Assembly: GCF_000300005.1 (NCBI RefSeq) | Contig: NC_018691.1 | Coordinates: forward strand, 2,046,001 to 2,110,000 | Source: Alloalcanivorax dieselolei B5 | GTDB taxonomy: Bacteria > Pseudomonadota > Gammaproteobacteria > Pseudomonadales > Alcanivoracaceae | Reading direction: 5' to 3' | DNA length: 64,000 nucleotides | Position numbers and translations under genes: made by a program | Notes under the pieces: model-generated | Told to the model about the DNA's origin: nothing | The model's database searches: none | What the model saw: only the letters and a program-made list of their open reading frames with translations | In this document: positions 44,518 through 57,990 of the stretch, piece by piece | Numbering within the stretch: position 1 is the stretch's first letter | How the letters are laid out: each line of letters begins with the position of its first letter

Positions 44518-45686
44518 AGGAGCGTATTACCGTCCTCGGTGCCACCGGCAGCATCGGCTGCCAGACCCTGGAGGTGCTGGCCCTGCACCCGGAACGCTAT
44601 GAAGTGGTGGCGCTGACGGCGGGCCATCGCTGGCGTGAACTGGCGGAACAGTGTCTGCGCTGGCGCCCGCGTTACGCCGCTCTGGCGGACGAACAGGCCG
44701 CCGGCGAGCTTCGGAACCATCTCAAGGCGGCAGGGTCTGACACCGAAGTGCTGGCCGGGCACCAGGGTGTGTGCGCTGTCGCCGGGCTGGACGATGTGGA
44801 CACGGTGGTCGCCGCCATCGTCGGCGCCGCTGGCGTGCGTCCGACCCTGGCGGCGGTCGGCGCCGGCAAGAAAATTCTGCTGGCGAACAAGGAAACCCTG
44901 GTGGTGACCGGCGCGCTGTTCATGGAGGCGGTGAAGCGCCACGGTGCCACGCTGTTGCCGGTGGATTCCGAGCATAATGCCATCTTCCAGTGTCTGCCCC
45001 GGGGCGGCGTGGACCAGGGCGTGCGAAGAGTGCTGCTGACCGCCTCCGGCGGTCCGTTTCTGGGCTGGTCCGCTGAGCAACTGGCGTCGGTGACGCCGGA
45101 GCAGGCAGTGCGGCATCCCAACTGGGACATGGGGCCGAAGATTTCCGTGGATTCCGCCACGCTGATGAACAAAGGCCTGGAATTCATTGAGGCCTGCTGG
45201 TTGTTCGATATGCCGCCCGAACGGGTGGACGTGGTGATTCACCCGCAAAGCGTGGTGCATTCCATGGTCGAATACCTGGACGGCTCGGTGCTGGCGCAAA
45301 TGGGCACACCGGATATGCGCACGCCGATCGCCTGCGCGCTGGCGTGGCCACAGCGGATCGCCTCCGGCGCGCCGTCACTGGATTTCGCCAAGCTTGCCGA
45401 GCTGCGTTTCCTGCCGCCGGATGAGAAAGCCTTTCCCTGCCTGGCTCTGGCCCGGCAGGCGATGCAGGCGGGCGGCGCCGCCACCGCCGTGCTCAACGCC
45501 GCCAATGAAGTGGCGGTGGCCGCTTTTCTTGACGGCGGGCTGGGTTTCCAGCATATCGGTAGCGTAGTGGCGAACACTCTGGACGCCTTGCCCGGCGGTT
45601 GCTGTGACGATGTGGATGAAGTGATGGACCTGGACGGCCGCGCGCGGGAACTGGCCCGGCAACAATTAGTGACGTTGGGCCGATGA
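44514..45686 (+). CDS. dxr: 1-Deoxy-D-xylulose 5-phosphate reductoisomerase Dxr (IspC)
   Basis: 390 residues from a GTG that overlaps the cdsA stop. NADPH-binding [16 protein letters not shown] (residues 7-22), NKETLVV, the metal site [12 protein letters not shown] and SGGPF are all present. It makes 2-C-methylerythritol 4-phosphate, the committed step of the MEP isoprenoid pathway that feeds UppS. Confidence 0.96.
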   Translation: MKERITVLGATGSIGCQTLEVLALHPERYEVVALTAGHRWRELAEQCLRWRPRYAALADEQAAGELRNHLKAAGSDTEVLAGHQGVCAVAGLDDVDTVVAAIVGAAGVRPTLAAVGAGKKILLANKETLVVTGALFMEAVKRHGATLLPVDSEHNAIFQCLPRGGVDQGVRRVLLTASGGPFLGWSAEQLASVTPEQAVRHPNWDMGPKISVDSATLMNKGLEFIEACWLFDMPPERVDVVIHPQSVVHSMVEYLDGSVLAQMGTPDMRTPIACALAWPQRIASGAPSLDFAKLAELRFLPPDEKAFPCLALARQAMQAGGAATAVLNAANEVAVAAFLDGGLGFQHIGSVVANTLDALPGGCCDDVDEVMDLDGRARELARQQLVTLGR

Positions 45687-45755
45687 AGGAGAAGGTGTGA
45701 AACGCGATGGGCAGACAGCAATGCCGCCGCTGATGGCTTGTACAGAGGTCAATCG

Positions 45756-47069
45756 ATGCTGACGGTTCTGGCTTTCGTCGTCGTCATTCTGGTCATCGTT
45801 GCCTTCCATGAATGGGGACATTTCCTTGCCATGCGCGCCTTTGGCGTGCGGGTTTTGACGTTTTCCGTCGGCTTCGGTCCGCGCCTGTGCCGTTTTACCG
45901 ATCGCCGCGGCACCGACTGGGTGATCAGCGCGATTCCCCTGGGCGGCTTCGTCAGGCCGCTGGATCGCCGGGACAGCGAGATTCCGGAGGATGCCACTCT
46001 GGATGAAGAGTTCTCCGGCAAACCCGCCTGGCAGCGCGTGATCGTCTACGCCGCCGGCCCCATCTTCAATTTCATTCTTGCCTTCCTGATTTACTGGCTG
46101 CTGATGATGACCGCTGGCGAGCGCGGCTATGCGCCGGTGGTGGGCAACCCGACGGCGGACTCGCCGGCGGTGGCGGCGGGCTTCGAGCCCGGTGATCGCA
46201 TGCTCACCGTTGGTGGTCGCAAGGTCGACACCTGGCAGGACGTGATGGGGCGGCTGGTGCTGCGTCTGGGGGACGCCGAGCCGGTGCCGGTGCAGGTGCG
46301 GGACAGCCGTGGCCAGGAGCGGACCCGGCAACTGGATATCAGCGCCTGGTCCCGGGATCCGGAACAATCGCCATTGCCGGTATTGGGCCTGAGCCCGGCG
46401 GTGGTGATCGGCGAGATCGCCGAGGGCAGCGGGGCCCAGCGCTCCGGCGTGCGGACCGGCGATCAGGTGCTTACCACCGACGGCCAGCCAGTGCCGGGCT
46501 GGAGTGCCTGGCGGCAGAAGCTGCAGGAAAGTCCGGGGCAGGCTCTGCCGGCCACCGTGCTGCGTGACGGCCGCGAGCATTCCCTGACGTTGCATCCCGA
46601 GCCGGTGACGGTGGAGGACCGCGTGGTCGGTCAACTCGGAGTGTTGCCTGGCGGCATCGTCGAGCAGCGCTATAATCCGTTGTCGGCGCTGGATGCCGCC
46701 GGCGGTCGCCTGGCCGACCAGTCCGGCGTGGTGTGGGCGAGTATCGCCAAATTGTTTACTGGTCACTTGCCACTGGATAGTCTCGGTGGGCCGGTGACCA
46801 TTGCCCAGGTGGCCGGCCAGAGCGCGGAGGTGGGAATTCTCAGCTTCCTGATGCTGCTGGCCTATCTCAGTATCACCTTGGGTATTATCAACCTGCTGCC
46901 GGTGCCGATGTTGGACGGCGGTTGGATTCTTTTCGGCATCATCGAAATGATTCGCGGGCGCAGCCTGCCCGAGCGGTTCCTGACCACCGCTCAAGGGGTG
47001 GGGTTGACGCTGGTGATGAGTTTCATGTTGTTGGCCATCTACAACGATCTGGTGCGACAGTTTTCATGA
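45756..47069 (+). CDS. rseP: Site-2 intramembrane zinc metalloprotease RseP
   Basis: 437 residues from the ATG at 45756 with AGAGGT upstream. HEWGH (HExxH, residues 18-22 region) is in the first membrane helix and NLLPVPMLDGG in the third. Two PDZ domains (about 105-185 and 205-290) lie in the periplasmic loop. It cleaves the anti-sigma factor RseA after DegS and clears signal peptides. Its stop overlaps bamA (ATGA). Confidence 0.95.
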   Translation: MLTVLAFVVVILVIVAFHEWGHFLAMRAFGVRVLTFSVGFGPRLCRFTDRRGTDWVISAIPLGGFVRPLDRRDSEIPEDATLDEEFSGKPAWQRVIVYAAGPIFNFILAFLIYWLLMMTAGERGYAPVVGNPTADSPAVAAGFEPGDRMLTVGGRKVDTWQDVMGRLVLRLGDAEPVPVQVRDSRGQERTRQLDISAWSRDPEQSPLPVLGLSPAVVIGEIAEGSGAQRSGVRTGDQVLTTDGQPVPGWSAWRQKLQESPGQALPATVLRDGREHSLTLHPEPVTVEDRVVGQLGVLPGGIVEQRYNPLSALDAAGGRLADQSGVVWASIAKLFTGHLPLDSLGGPVTIAQVAGQSAEVGILSFLMLLAYLSITLGIINLLPVPMLDGGWILFGIIEMIRGRSLPERFLTTAQGVGLTLVMSFMLLAIYNDLVRQFS

Positions 47070-49429
47070 GATACCGGGAAACGACCCAAACCCTGTTCGG
47101 CGGGGTACTGCTGACTCTGGGGGCGCTGAGCCCCGCGCTGGTACAAGCCCAGGAAGCCGTGCCGTTTCAAGTAAGGGATATTCGCGTGGAGGGGCTGCAA
47201 CGCATTCCCGTCGAGCGGGTATACGCCACCTTGCCCATTCAGCCTGGTGACACCGTGACCCGGCAAAGCGTGGTGCAGTCGGTGCAGTCCCTGTTCGCCA
47301 CCGGCAATTACGAGGATGTGCAACTGGGGCGCGACGGCGACGATCTGGTGGTGATGGTCTCCGAACGGCCGAGCATTGCCCGCATCGAGCTGTCCGGTAA
47401 CAAGTCGATCGAGGAGGATGCCCTGCGCAAGGGGCTGACCGAAGCCGGTCTGGCCGAGGGCGAAGTGTTCCAGCGGTCCACCCTGGAAGCCATTTCCGGC
47501 GAGCTGGAACGGCAATACGTGGCCCAGGGCCGCTATGGCGCGGATATCAACGCCGAGGTGACGCCTTTGCCGCGGAACCGGGTGGCGCTGAAAATCGATA
47601 TCTACGAAGGTAAATCCGCGCGCATCAACGACATCAACATCGTTGGCAACACGGTGTTCGATGACGATGAGTTGCTCAAGGTCTTCAACCTGCGGTCATC
47701 TCACTTCTGGTCGTTCATCAAGGGTGACGACAAGTACAGCCGGGAACGGCTGGCCGGTGATCTGGAGCAATTGCGGTCGTACTACCTGGACCGCGGTTAC
47801 ATCAACTTCTCCATTGAATCCACCCAGGTGGCGGTGACCCCGGATCGGGAAAAGGTGGCGCTCACCGTCAACGTCAACGAAGGCGAGCAGTACACCGTCA
47901 ACAGTATCAAACTGGCCGGTGATCTGGTGGTGGATGAGGAGCAACTGCGCTCGCTGGTGGTGCTGGACAAGGGCCAGGTCTTCAGCCAGCAGCAGGTCAC
48001 CTACACCAGTGATCTGATCAAACGCCGCCTCGGTAACGAAGGCTATACTTTCGCCGAGGTGCGTGGTATCGACCAGGCAACCAACGACGACGACAACACC
48101 GTCGACGTGGTGTTTTACGTGGAGCCGGGGCGCAAGGTTTACGTTCGCCGCATCAACTACAGCGGCAACCAGAAAACCTCCGACGAAGTGATGCGCCGGG
48201 AAATGCGCCAGTTCGAGCAGGCGCCGGCCAATACCGCGCTGATCGACTTGTCCCGTCAACGCCTGGAGCGCCTCGGTTACTTCAGCGCGGTGCAGGCGGA
48301 CACCGATCCGGTACCCGGTTCCGATGATCTGGTGGATGTGAACTACAAGGTGGAGGAGCAGCCGTCCGGTTCCATCGGTGCCAATGTCGGTTATTCCGAC
48401 GCCTCCGGCGTGGTGTTCGGCGCCAACATCAGCCAGAACAACTTCCGGGGTACCGGTAACCGGGTGTCCTTCGCGCTCAGCCGCAGTGACATCCGAGACG
48501 CCTACAGCTTCTCTCACTACAACCCGTACTACACCCTGGACGGCGTCAGTCGGGGCTTCAGTCTGTATTACTCCAAGATTGATTTCGATGAGGCCCGGGT
48601 CTCCTCCTATGCCGCGGACCGTGCCGGTGGCTCGGTGACGTTCGGCTACCCGATTTCCGAATACACCCGCCTGAGCTTCGGCGGTGGCCTGGAGCGCACC
48701 AAGATTTCCGACGGCGAATTCATCGCCGTGGACATCGCCCGCTTCATGGAAGAAGAAGGCCGCACCTTCGACGAGATCAAGACCAACGCCACCTTGCGTA
48801 CCAGTACCCTAAACCGGGGCGTGCTGCCGGACCGTGGCTGGGCCAGCACGCTGAATCTGGAAGTGGCGGTGCCAGGCTCCGACTACCTGTTCTATAAATT
48901 GAGCTGGGATGGCGAGAAGTATTTCCCGATCACCAACCGCTGGACCCTGCGTACCCGCAGCAGCGTTGCCTACGGCGATGGCTATGGCGACAACGAAGTC
49001 CTGCCGTTCTTCGAGGCGTTCTACGGCGGTGGTATCGGTTCTGTCAGGGGCTATGAATCCCGCTCCCTGGGTCCCCGGTCCGATGCGCTGTATTACGCGC
49101 AACGCGGCGAAACGGATCCCGATCCCGATCCGATCGGGGGTAACCTGCTGACCGAACTCAGCGTGGAATTGATCTTCCCGACGCCGTTCGCGGCGGAATC
49201 TCGCAGCGTGCGGACTTTCCTGTTCGCCGACGCGGGTAATATTTTCGAGACCAAACGGGATGATATCGATGCTGATTTCGCTGTCCAGGATCTGCGGGCA
49301 TCGGTGGGTATCGGTTTGAGCTGGCTCACCGCCATCGGTCCGCTCAGCTTCAACCTGGCCAAGGCGATCAACAACGAGTCCGGCGACGATACCGAAGTGT
49401 TCCAGTTCTCTCTGGGGCAAACGTTCTGA
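47066..49429 (+). CDS. bamA: Outer membrane protein assembly factor BamA
   Basis: 787 residues from the ATG overlapping the rseP stop. Signal peptide ends near ALVQA (residue 28). Five POTRA domains follow (about 30-430), beginning FQVRDIRVEGLQRIPVERVY, then a 16-strand barrel ending in the outer-membrane signature QFSLGQTF. The GGIGSVRGYESRSLGPR loop carries the VRGF/Y-type motif of the family. It folds beta-barrel proteins into the outer membrane. Confidence 0.96.
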   Translation: MRYRETTQTLFGGVLLTLGALSPALVQAQEAVPFQVRDIRVEGLQRIPVERVYATLPIQPGDTVTRQSVVQSVQSLFATGNYEDVQLGRDGDDLVVMVSERPSIARIELSGNKSIEEDALRKGLTEAGLAEGEVFQRSTLEAISGELERQYVAQGRYGADINAEVTPLPRNRVALKIDIYEGKSARINDINIVGNTVFDDDELLKVFNLRSSHFWSFIKGDDKYSRERLAGDLEQLRSYYLDRGYINFSIESTQVAVTPDREKVALTVNVNEGEQYTVNSIKLAGDLVVDEEQLRSLVVLDKGQVFSQQQVTYTSDLIKRRLGNEGYTFAEVRGIDQATNDDDNTVDVVFYVEPGRKVYVRRINYSGNQKTSDEVMRREMRQFEQAPANTALIDLSRQRLERLGYFSAVQADTDPVPGSDDLVDVNYKVEEQPSGSIGANVGYSDASGVVFGANISQNNFRGTGNRVSFALSRSDIRDAYSFSHYNPYYTLDGVSRGFSLYYSKIDFDEARVSSYAADRAGGSVTFGYPISEYTRLSFGGGLERTKISDGEFIAVDIARFMEEEGRTFDEIKTNATLRTSTLNRGVLPDRGWASTLNLEVAVPGSDYLFYKLSWDGEKYFPITNRWTLRTRSSVAYGDGYGDNEVLPFFEAFYGGGIGSVRGYESRSLGPRSDALYYAQRGETDPDPDPIGGNLLTELSVELIFPTPFAAESRSVRTFLFADAGNIFETKRDDIDADFAVQDLRASVGIGLSWLTAIGPLSFNLAKAINNESGDDTEVFQFSLGQTF

Positions 49430-49447
49430 TAGAGATCGGATAGAGGC

Positions 49448-49476
49448 AGGCCCGGCGGCGCCGGGCCTTTGTTGTT
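49448..49476 (+). terminator. Possible weak terminator between bamA and skp
   Basis: AGGCCCGG and CCGGGCCT form a stem with a 5-base loop, followed by an interrupted T run (TTTGTTGTT). It may lower rather than block read-through into skp. Confidence 0.5.
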
Positions 49477-49504
49477 ATTGGGAAGGGAAGGGTTAGGAGC
49501 GGTT

Positions 49505-50002
49505 ATGAAGAAGAGCTTGCTTGTTGTACTGATGCTGTTTCCGGTGCTGGCCAGCGCGGAAATGCGGATTGGCGTGGTGGATCCGATCGGCGCCTTGCAG
49601 GAGGCCGACGAATTCAAGACCCGCTACAGCAAACTGGAATCATCATTGCAGGGTGACCAGTCACGGCTGGAGCAACTGGGCAAGGAAGTGGAAGGGCTGC
49701 GCAATCGCCTCGACAAGGAAGGCATGACCATGGGTGAGGACGAACGCCAGCGCTTGCAAACCCAGGGACAGCAAAAGATGATCGAGGTGCAGAACCTGCG
49801 TCAATCCGCGCAAAAGAAACTGGGGCGTGGCCAGCAGGAAATCCTGGATGTGATGGAGCCGAAACTGCGCGAGGCGGTGGAAGCGGTGGCCAACAAGCGT
49901 AATCTGGACATGGTCCTCAATGGCCAGGCGGTGGTGTACTTGAAGGGCGATGAGCCGGACATCACCAAGGACGTTACCCAACAACTCAATCGCATGAAAT
50001 AA
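49505..50002 (+). CDS. skp: Periplasmic chaperone Skp (OmpH)
   Basis: 165 residues from the ATG at 49505, which has AGGAG upstream. Signal peptide MKKSLLVVLMLFPVLASA, then a long coiled coil (about 45-120) that forms the tentacles of the trimer, and the beta-body ending AVVYLKGDEPDIT. It carries unfolded outer-membrane proteins across the periplasm to BamA, its upstream neighbour. Confidence 0.93.
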   Translation: MKKSLLVVLMLFPVLASAEMRIGVVDPIGALQEADEFKTRYSKLESSLQGDQSRLEQLGKEVEGLRNRLDKEGMTMGEDERQRLQTQGQQKMIEVQNLRQSAQKKLGRGQQEILDVMEPKLREAVEAVANKRNLDMVLNGQAVVYLKGDEPDITKDVTQQLNRMK

Positions 50003-50005
50003 TCA

Positions 50006-51034
50006 ATGACGGTTACTCTGGAATTTCTCGCCCGGGAGCTGGATGCGGAACTGCATGGTCCGGCGGACGCCGAAGTCAGCGGTCTCGGCACCATCGGGGC
50101 GGCCGGCCCACAGCAGCTCACTTTTCTGGCCAACTCCCGCTATCGTGCCTTCCTGGAGAACACCAGCGCTGGCGCCGTGCTGCTGAGCGCGGAGCAACGG
50201 GAGCATTGTCCGGTGCCGGCTCTGGTGGTGAAGGACCCGTACCTGGCGTTTGCCAAGGCCAGTCATTTCTTTGATACCGCGCCGCCGGTGTCCGCCGGGA
50301 TCCACCCGAGCGCAGTGGTGGACCCCTCCGCGACAGTACCGGAGTCGGTATCGCTGGGCCCGAATGTAGTGATTGACGCCGGTGTGGAGCTGGGTGAAGG
50401 CACCGTGGTGATGGCCAATTCCGTCATCGGGGCCGGCACCCGGATCGGTGGGCAGGGCCGTATCTGGCCGAATGTTACAATTTATCATGGTGTTACCATC
50501 GGGCCGCGGACTACCATTCACTCCCATGCCGTGATCGGCGCGGACGGGTTCGGCTTTGCCTTCAATGGCGCGGGCTGGACCAAGGTAGCGCAGGTGGGCG
50601 GTGTGCGTATCGGCGCGGACGTGGAGATCGGCGCCGGCACCACTATTGATCGCGGGGCCATCGAGGACACCGTGATCGGCAATGGGGTGATCCTGGATAA
50701 TCAGATTCAGGTGGCCCACAACGTGGTGATCGGCGATCATTCCGCCCTGGCCGGCAAGGTCGGTATTGCCGGCAGTAGCCGTATTGGCAGTTACTGCATG
50801 ATCGGCGGCGCGGTGGGAATCTCGGGTCACCTGGAAATCTGTGACCAGGTACAGATTCTCGGCATGTCCCTGGTGTCCCGTTCGATCACGGAACCGGGCA
50901 CTTACGGGTCGGCGCTGCCCGTGGACAAACAGGACCGTTACCGCCGTAATGTGGCGCGTTTTCGCCACTTGGACGAGTTGTCCCGGCGGGTTCGTCGTCT
51001 GGAAAAGGCGCGGGGCGGGAGCAGCGAAGACTGA
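50006..51034 (+). CDS. lpxD: UDP-3-O-acylglucosamine N-acyltransferase LpxD
   Basis: 342 residues. N-terminal uridine-binding domain, a left-handed beta-helix of hexapeptide repeats from about residue 105, and the catalytic histidine in QVAHNVVIGDHS (near 236). A C-terminal helix follows. It adds the N-linked 3-hydroxyacyl chain, the third step of lipid A synthesis. Begins 3 bases after skp. Confidence 0.95.
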   Translation: MTVTLEFLARELDAELHGPADAEVSGLGTIGAAGPQQLTFLANSRYRAFLENTSAGAVLLSAEQREHCPVPALVVKDPYLAFAKASHFFDTAPPVSAGIHPSAVVDPSATVPESVSLGPNVVIDAGVELGEGTVVMANSVIGAGTRIGGQGRIWPNVTIYHGVTIGPRTTIHSHAVIGADGFGFAFNGAGWTKVAQVGGVRIGADVEIGAGTTIDRGAIEDTVIGNGVILDNQIQVAHNVVIGDHSALAGKVGIAGSSRIGSYCMIGGAVGISGHLEICDQVQILGMSLVSRSITEPGTYGSALPVDKQDRYRRNVARFRHLDELSRRVRRLEKARGGSSED

Positions 51035-51075
51035 ATCCCAGGCCGCGTCAGGCCCAGCGACGATCGGATGTCACG

Positions 51076-51094
51076 CCCCCGACAGGGGGTTTTT
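51076..51094 (+). terminator. Possible attenuator between lpxD and fabZ
   Basis: CCCCC-GACA-GGGGG is directly followed by five T. The 5-bp all-GC stem with a tetraloop is a minimal intrinsic terminator, inside what is otherwise a continuous operon. Confidence 0.45.
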
Positions 51095-51112
51095 GCTTTC
51101 GGAATACATATC

Positions 51113-51550
51113 ATGATGGACATTAACGAGGTGCGGGAATACTTGCCCCACCGCTATCCGTTTTTGCTGGTGGACCGGGTGGTGAACGTGGAGCCGGGCA
51201 AGCGCATCGAGGCGTACAAGAACGTCACGATCAACGAACCTTTCTTCAACGGCCATTTCCCGCAGGAACCGATCATGCCCGGCGTGCTGATCATCGAGGC
51301 GATGGCCCAGGCCGCCGGGATCCTCGGGTTCGTCACCGAGAACAAGCGCCCGGCGGACGGTTACATCTACCTGCTGGTGGGCGTGGACAATGCCCGTTTC
51401 AAGCGCCAGGTCGTGCCCGGTGACCGTTTGACGCTGCATGCCGAGTGGCTGATGCTGCGCCGCAGTATCCTCAAGTTCACCTGCCGCGCGGAAGTGGAAG
51501 GCCAACTGGTGGCCTCCGCCGACATGCTGGTGGCGGAACAGAAAGTCTGA
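51113..51550 (+). CDS. fabZ: 3-Hydroxyacyl-ACP dehydratase FabZ
   Basis: 145 residues (ATG at 51113 or 51116). Hotdog fold with [14 protein letters not shown] and the catalytic helix [20 protein letters not shown] (His and Glu). It dehydrates 3-hydroxyacyl-ACP in fatty acid elongation and so competes with LpxA/LpxD for 3-hydroxyacyl-ACP; lying between them keeps the balance of phospholipid and lipid A. Confidence 0.95.
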   Translation: MMDINEVREYLPHRYPFLLVDRVVNVEPGKRIEAYKNVTINEPFFNGHFPQEPIMPGVLIIEAMAQAAGILGFVTENKRPADGYIYLLVGVDNARFKRQVVPGDRLTLHAEWLMLRRSILKFTCRAEVEGQLVASADMLVAEQKV

Positions 51551-51666
51551 TTCACGCCCGCTCGGGCGGGCGTCACGGCCATCGCCGCCCTTTGGACTCT
51601 TGGCTATACTGGCGGCGGTTGCACCATTCGGAACGACACACCAGCCCAGGGTGGACACGCATACCT

Positions 51667-52437
51667 ATGATTCATCCCACAGCCATTATTGATCCCAAAG
51701 CGGACCTGGCGGCGGACGTTGAAGTCGGGCCGTACTCCGTGATCGGGCCTGACGTCACCATCGGTGCCGGCACTGTTATCGGCCCCCATGTGGTGATCAA
51801 AGGACCGACCCGCATCGGCGCCAATAACCGCATTTTTCAGTTCGCTTCGGTGGGCGAGGACTGCCAGGACAAGAAATATCAGGGGGAGCCCACTCGTCTG
51901 GAGATCGGTGACGGTAACGTCATTCGAGAGCACGTCTCCATTCACCGCGGCACCGTGCAGGATCAGGGGCTAACCCGCATCGGCAACAACAATTTGCTAA
52001 TGGCCACGGTGCATGTCGCCCATGATTGCATGATCGGCAACGATAATATTTTCGCCAATGCCACCGGCATCGCCGGCCATGTGCACATCGGCGACAATGT
52101 GATTCTTGGCGGCATGACCGGCATTCACCAGTTCTGTCACATCGGCTCCTACGCCATGTCCGCCGGCTGCAGTCTGATCGTCAAGGATGTCCCCGCCTAC
52201 GTCATGGTCGGTGGCAATCCTTCCTCCGCCCGCAGCATGAACTTCGAAGGCATGCGCCGGCGTGGCTGGGACAGCGAAGTCATCAACCGTCTGCGCAAGG
52301 CCTTCAAAGTGGTCTATCGCCAGGGTATGACCCTGGAACAGGCACTGGCGGAGCTGGATCCGGAAGCCGGGCAGTGCGATAAGCTGAAGCTGTTCGTGGA
52401 CTCGCTGCGTGACTCCACCCGGGGCATCACTCGCTGA
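51667..52437 (+). CDS. lpxA: UDP-N-acetylglucosamine acyltransferase LpxA
   Basis: 256 residues (E. coli 262), from the ATG at 51667. Hexapeptide beta-helix from IHPTAIIDPKADL, catalytic His in TVHVAHDCMIGND (near 120) and a C-terminal helical part. It acylates UDP-GlcNAc with 3-hydroxyacyl-ACP, the first step of lipid A synthesis. lpxB starts one base after its stop. Confidence 0.96.
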   Translation: MIHPTAIIDPKADLAADVEVGPYSVIGPDVTIGAGTVIGPHVVIKGPTRIGANNRIFQFASVGEDCQDKKYQGEPTRLEIGDGNVIREHVSIHRGTVQDQGLTRIGNNNLLMATVHVAHDCMIGNDNIFANATGIAGHVHIGDNVILGGMTGIHQFCHIGSYAMSAGCSLIVKDVPAYVMVGGNPSSARSMNFEGMRRRGWDSEVINRLRKAFKVVYRQGMTLEQALAELDPEAGQCDKLKLFVDSLRDSTRGITR

Positions 52438-52438
52438 T

Positions 52439-53584
52439 ATGGACGCGCCGCTGATCGCCCTGGTGGCCGGCGAGGCTTCCGGCGATATTCTCGGCGCCGG
52501 CCTGATCGAGGCCTTGCGGGCGCGTTACCCGGATGCCCGTTTCTTCGGTGTTGGCGGCGAACGCATGATCGCCGCCGGTTTTGAAACCTTGTTTCCGATG
52601 GAAAAGCTGTCGGTGATGGGTATCACCGAGGTTCTCTCCCACCTGCCGGAGCTGTTCCGTCTGCGCCGCCAGTTGGTGGACGCCTTGCTGGAAAAGCGCC
52701 CGGCGGTGGTGATCACCATCGATTCCCCGGATTTCACCCTGGGCGTGGCCAAGCGCGCCCACGCCGCCGGGCTGCGCACCGTTCATTACGTCAGCCCGTC
52801 GGTGTGGGCCTGGCGCCAGGGGCGGGTCAAGGGGATCCGCCGGGACGTGGACCTGATGTTGACGCTGTTCCCGTTCGAGGCGCTGTTCTATGAGGAGCAT
52901 GGCGTGCCGGTGGCCTTTGTCGGCCACCCGCTGGCGGACATGATCGATCTGGATGTGGACACCGCCGCCGCCCGCGATGAGCTGAGCCTGGCCGGGGACG
53001 GCCAGTGGCTGGCGGTGCTGCCGGGCAGCCGGGGCGGAGAGGTGTCCCAACTGATGCCGCCGTTCCTCGATGCCATGGTGCGCCTGCACCGGGATAATCC
53101 GGCGCTGCGTTTTGTCATTCCCGCTGCTAACCCGGCCCGCCGCGAGCAAATCGAACTGGCGCTGGGGGCGGCGCCGGCGTTGCCGGTGACGGTGGTGGAC
53201 GGGCACAGCCGCACGGTGATGGCGGCCGCCGATGTGGTACTGATGGCTTCCGGCACCGCCACCCTGGAAGGCTTGCTGCTGAAAAAACCCATGGTGGTGG
53301 GCTACCGGGTGGGCGCGGTGACCTATGCCATCGTCTCGCGATTGGTGAAGAGCGAATTCGTCGCCTTGCCCAATCTGCTCTGCCGGAAAGCCATGGTGCC
53401 GGAACTGATTCAGGATCAGTTGAGCGGCGAGGCGGCGGCGCGGGAAGTGAATCGCTGGTTGCATGAACCGCGGCGGGTGGCCGCGTTGCGGGAGGATTTC
53501 ACCCGGGTGCATGAAGCCTTGCGTGGTGGCGCCAGCGTCAAGGCCGCCGCTGCCGTTGCCGGCCTGTTGGAAGGACAGCGATGA
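52439..53584 (+). CDS. lpxB: Lipid-A-disaccharide synthase LpxB
   Basis: 381 residues from the ATG at 52439. GT19 glycosyltransferase: [19 protein letters not shown] at the N-terminus, [15 protein letters not shown] and LPGSRGGEV, and the donor-binding [12 protein letters not shown]. It condenses lipid X with UDP-2,3-diacylglucosamine. Its stop overlaps the rnhB start (ATGA). Confidence 0.95.
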   Translation: MDAPLIALVAGEASGDILGAGLIEALRARYPDARFFGVGGERMIAAGFETLFPMEKLSVMGITEVLSHLPELFRLRRQLVDALLEKRPAVVITIDSPDFTLGVAKRAHAAGLRTVHYVSPSVWAWRQGRVKGIRRDVDLMLTLFPFEALFYEEHGVPVAFVGHPLADMIDLDVDTAAARDELSLAGDGQWLAVLPGSRGGEVSQLMPPFLDAMVRLHRDNPALRFVIPAANPARREQIELALGAAPALPVTVVDGHSRTVMAAADVVLMASGTATLEGLLLKKPMVVGYRVGAVTYAIVSRLVKSEFVALPNLLCRKAMVPELIQDQLSGEAAAREVNRWLHEPRRVAALREDFTRVHEALRGGASVKAAAAVAGLLEGQR

Positions 53585-54219
53585 ACCATCCCTTTCCTGA
53601 ATATGATCTGAGTGAGCCGTTCGTGCCCAGCGCTTTTGCCTGGCAACCGGGCATGGTGCTGGCCGGCGTCGACGAGGTGGGCCGGGGGCCGCTGGTGGGG
53701 GCGGTGGTGACCGCCGCCGTGGTGCTGGACCCGGCAAGGCCCATAGAGGGGCTGGCGGACTCCAAGAAACTCACCGCCAAACGCCGCGAGCGGTTGGCGG
53801 AATTGATCCGTGAACGGGCCCGGGGCTGGGCTTTGGGCCGCGCCGAGGCGGCGGAAGTGGATCAACTGAACATCTATCACGCCACTCACCTGGCCATGGT
53901 CCGGGCGGTGGAGGCGCTGCCCATTGACGTGGAAGCGGTGTTGGTGGACGGTAATCGGACCCCGTCCTTCGCCTGTCCGGCGGAAGCGGTGGTGAAAGGG
54001 GACGGCCGGGTGCCGGCCATCGCCGCCGCCTCGATTCTCGCCAAAGTGGCGCGGGACGCGGAAATGGTGGCGTTGCACCAGCGGCATCCCGATTACGGCT
54101 TCGACCGTCACAAGGGCTATCCCACCGCGGTGCACCTGGAAGCGTTGCGCCGGCTCGGTCCCTTGCCAGAACATCGCCGTTCCTTTGGCCCGGTAGCGGC
54201 CCTGATCGAATCGAACTGA
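53581..54219 (+). CDS. rnhB: Ribonuclease HII
   Basis: 212 residues. The RNase HII active site is clear: [16 protein letters not shown] (Asp-Glu, near residue 30), [13 protein letters not shown] and the third Asp in [20 protein letters not shown]. The [12 protein letters not shown] signature is present. It removes misincorporated ribonucleotides from DNA. Overlaps lpxB by 4 bases. Confidence 0.95.
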   Translation: MNHPFPEYDLSEPFVPSAFAWQPGMVLAGVDEVGRGPLVGAVVTAAVVLDPARPIEGLADSKKLTAKRRERLAELIRERARGWALGRAEAAEVDQLNIYHATHLAMVRAVEALPIDVEAVLVDGNRTPSFACPAEAVVKGDGRVPAIAAASILAKVARDAEMVALHQRHPDYGFDRHKGYPTAVHLEALRRLGPLPEHRRSFGPVAALIESN

Positions 54220-54256
54220 CCCGCCGCAGCCGTGGCGGGAATCAAGGAGCTTTTTC

Positions 54257-57760
<3,504 letters not shown>

Positions 57761-57772
57761 AGGAGAAGACCT

Positions 57773-57858
57773 CGCTTACACGCAACACGCCGGCACGCTA
57801 ACACGCAATTCGCCGGGCGGCCCCCGGGGTTAGCGTGTAAGCGTGACAGCGAATTGCG
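57773..57858. repeat. Inverted pair of ACACGC-rich repeats (copy 2)
   Basis: The left arm 57773-57813 (CGCTTACACGCAACACGC then GGCACGCTAACACGC) is partly matched in reverse by 57830-57858, whose complement is CGCAATTCGCTGTCACGC then TTACACGCTAA. The left arm also matches the complement of 20002-20040 at 19853-20040. Located between dnaE and accA. Confidence 0.7.
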
Positions 57859-57907
57859 GGACCCCGCTGGTCTGGGGACCGCGACTCTCGGGCACTTGGT
57901 AACAACT

Positions 57908-57936
57908 TGCAACTTTACGCCCAGCCGGGTATCTCG
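57908..57936 (+). promoter_or_regulatory. accA: Candidate accA promoter
   Basis: TTGCAA (57908-57913) and TATCTC (57931-57936) are 17 bases apart, 55 bases before the accA start. The -10 match is poor, so the call is tentative. Confidence 0.3.
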
Positions 57937-57990
57937 ACGCTGTCATTGTATTGCGGCTACACTTGAGCGCACTGTGACAAGGGGTAGCAC

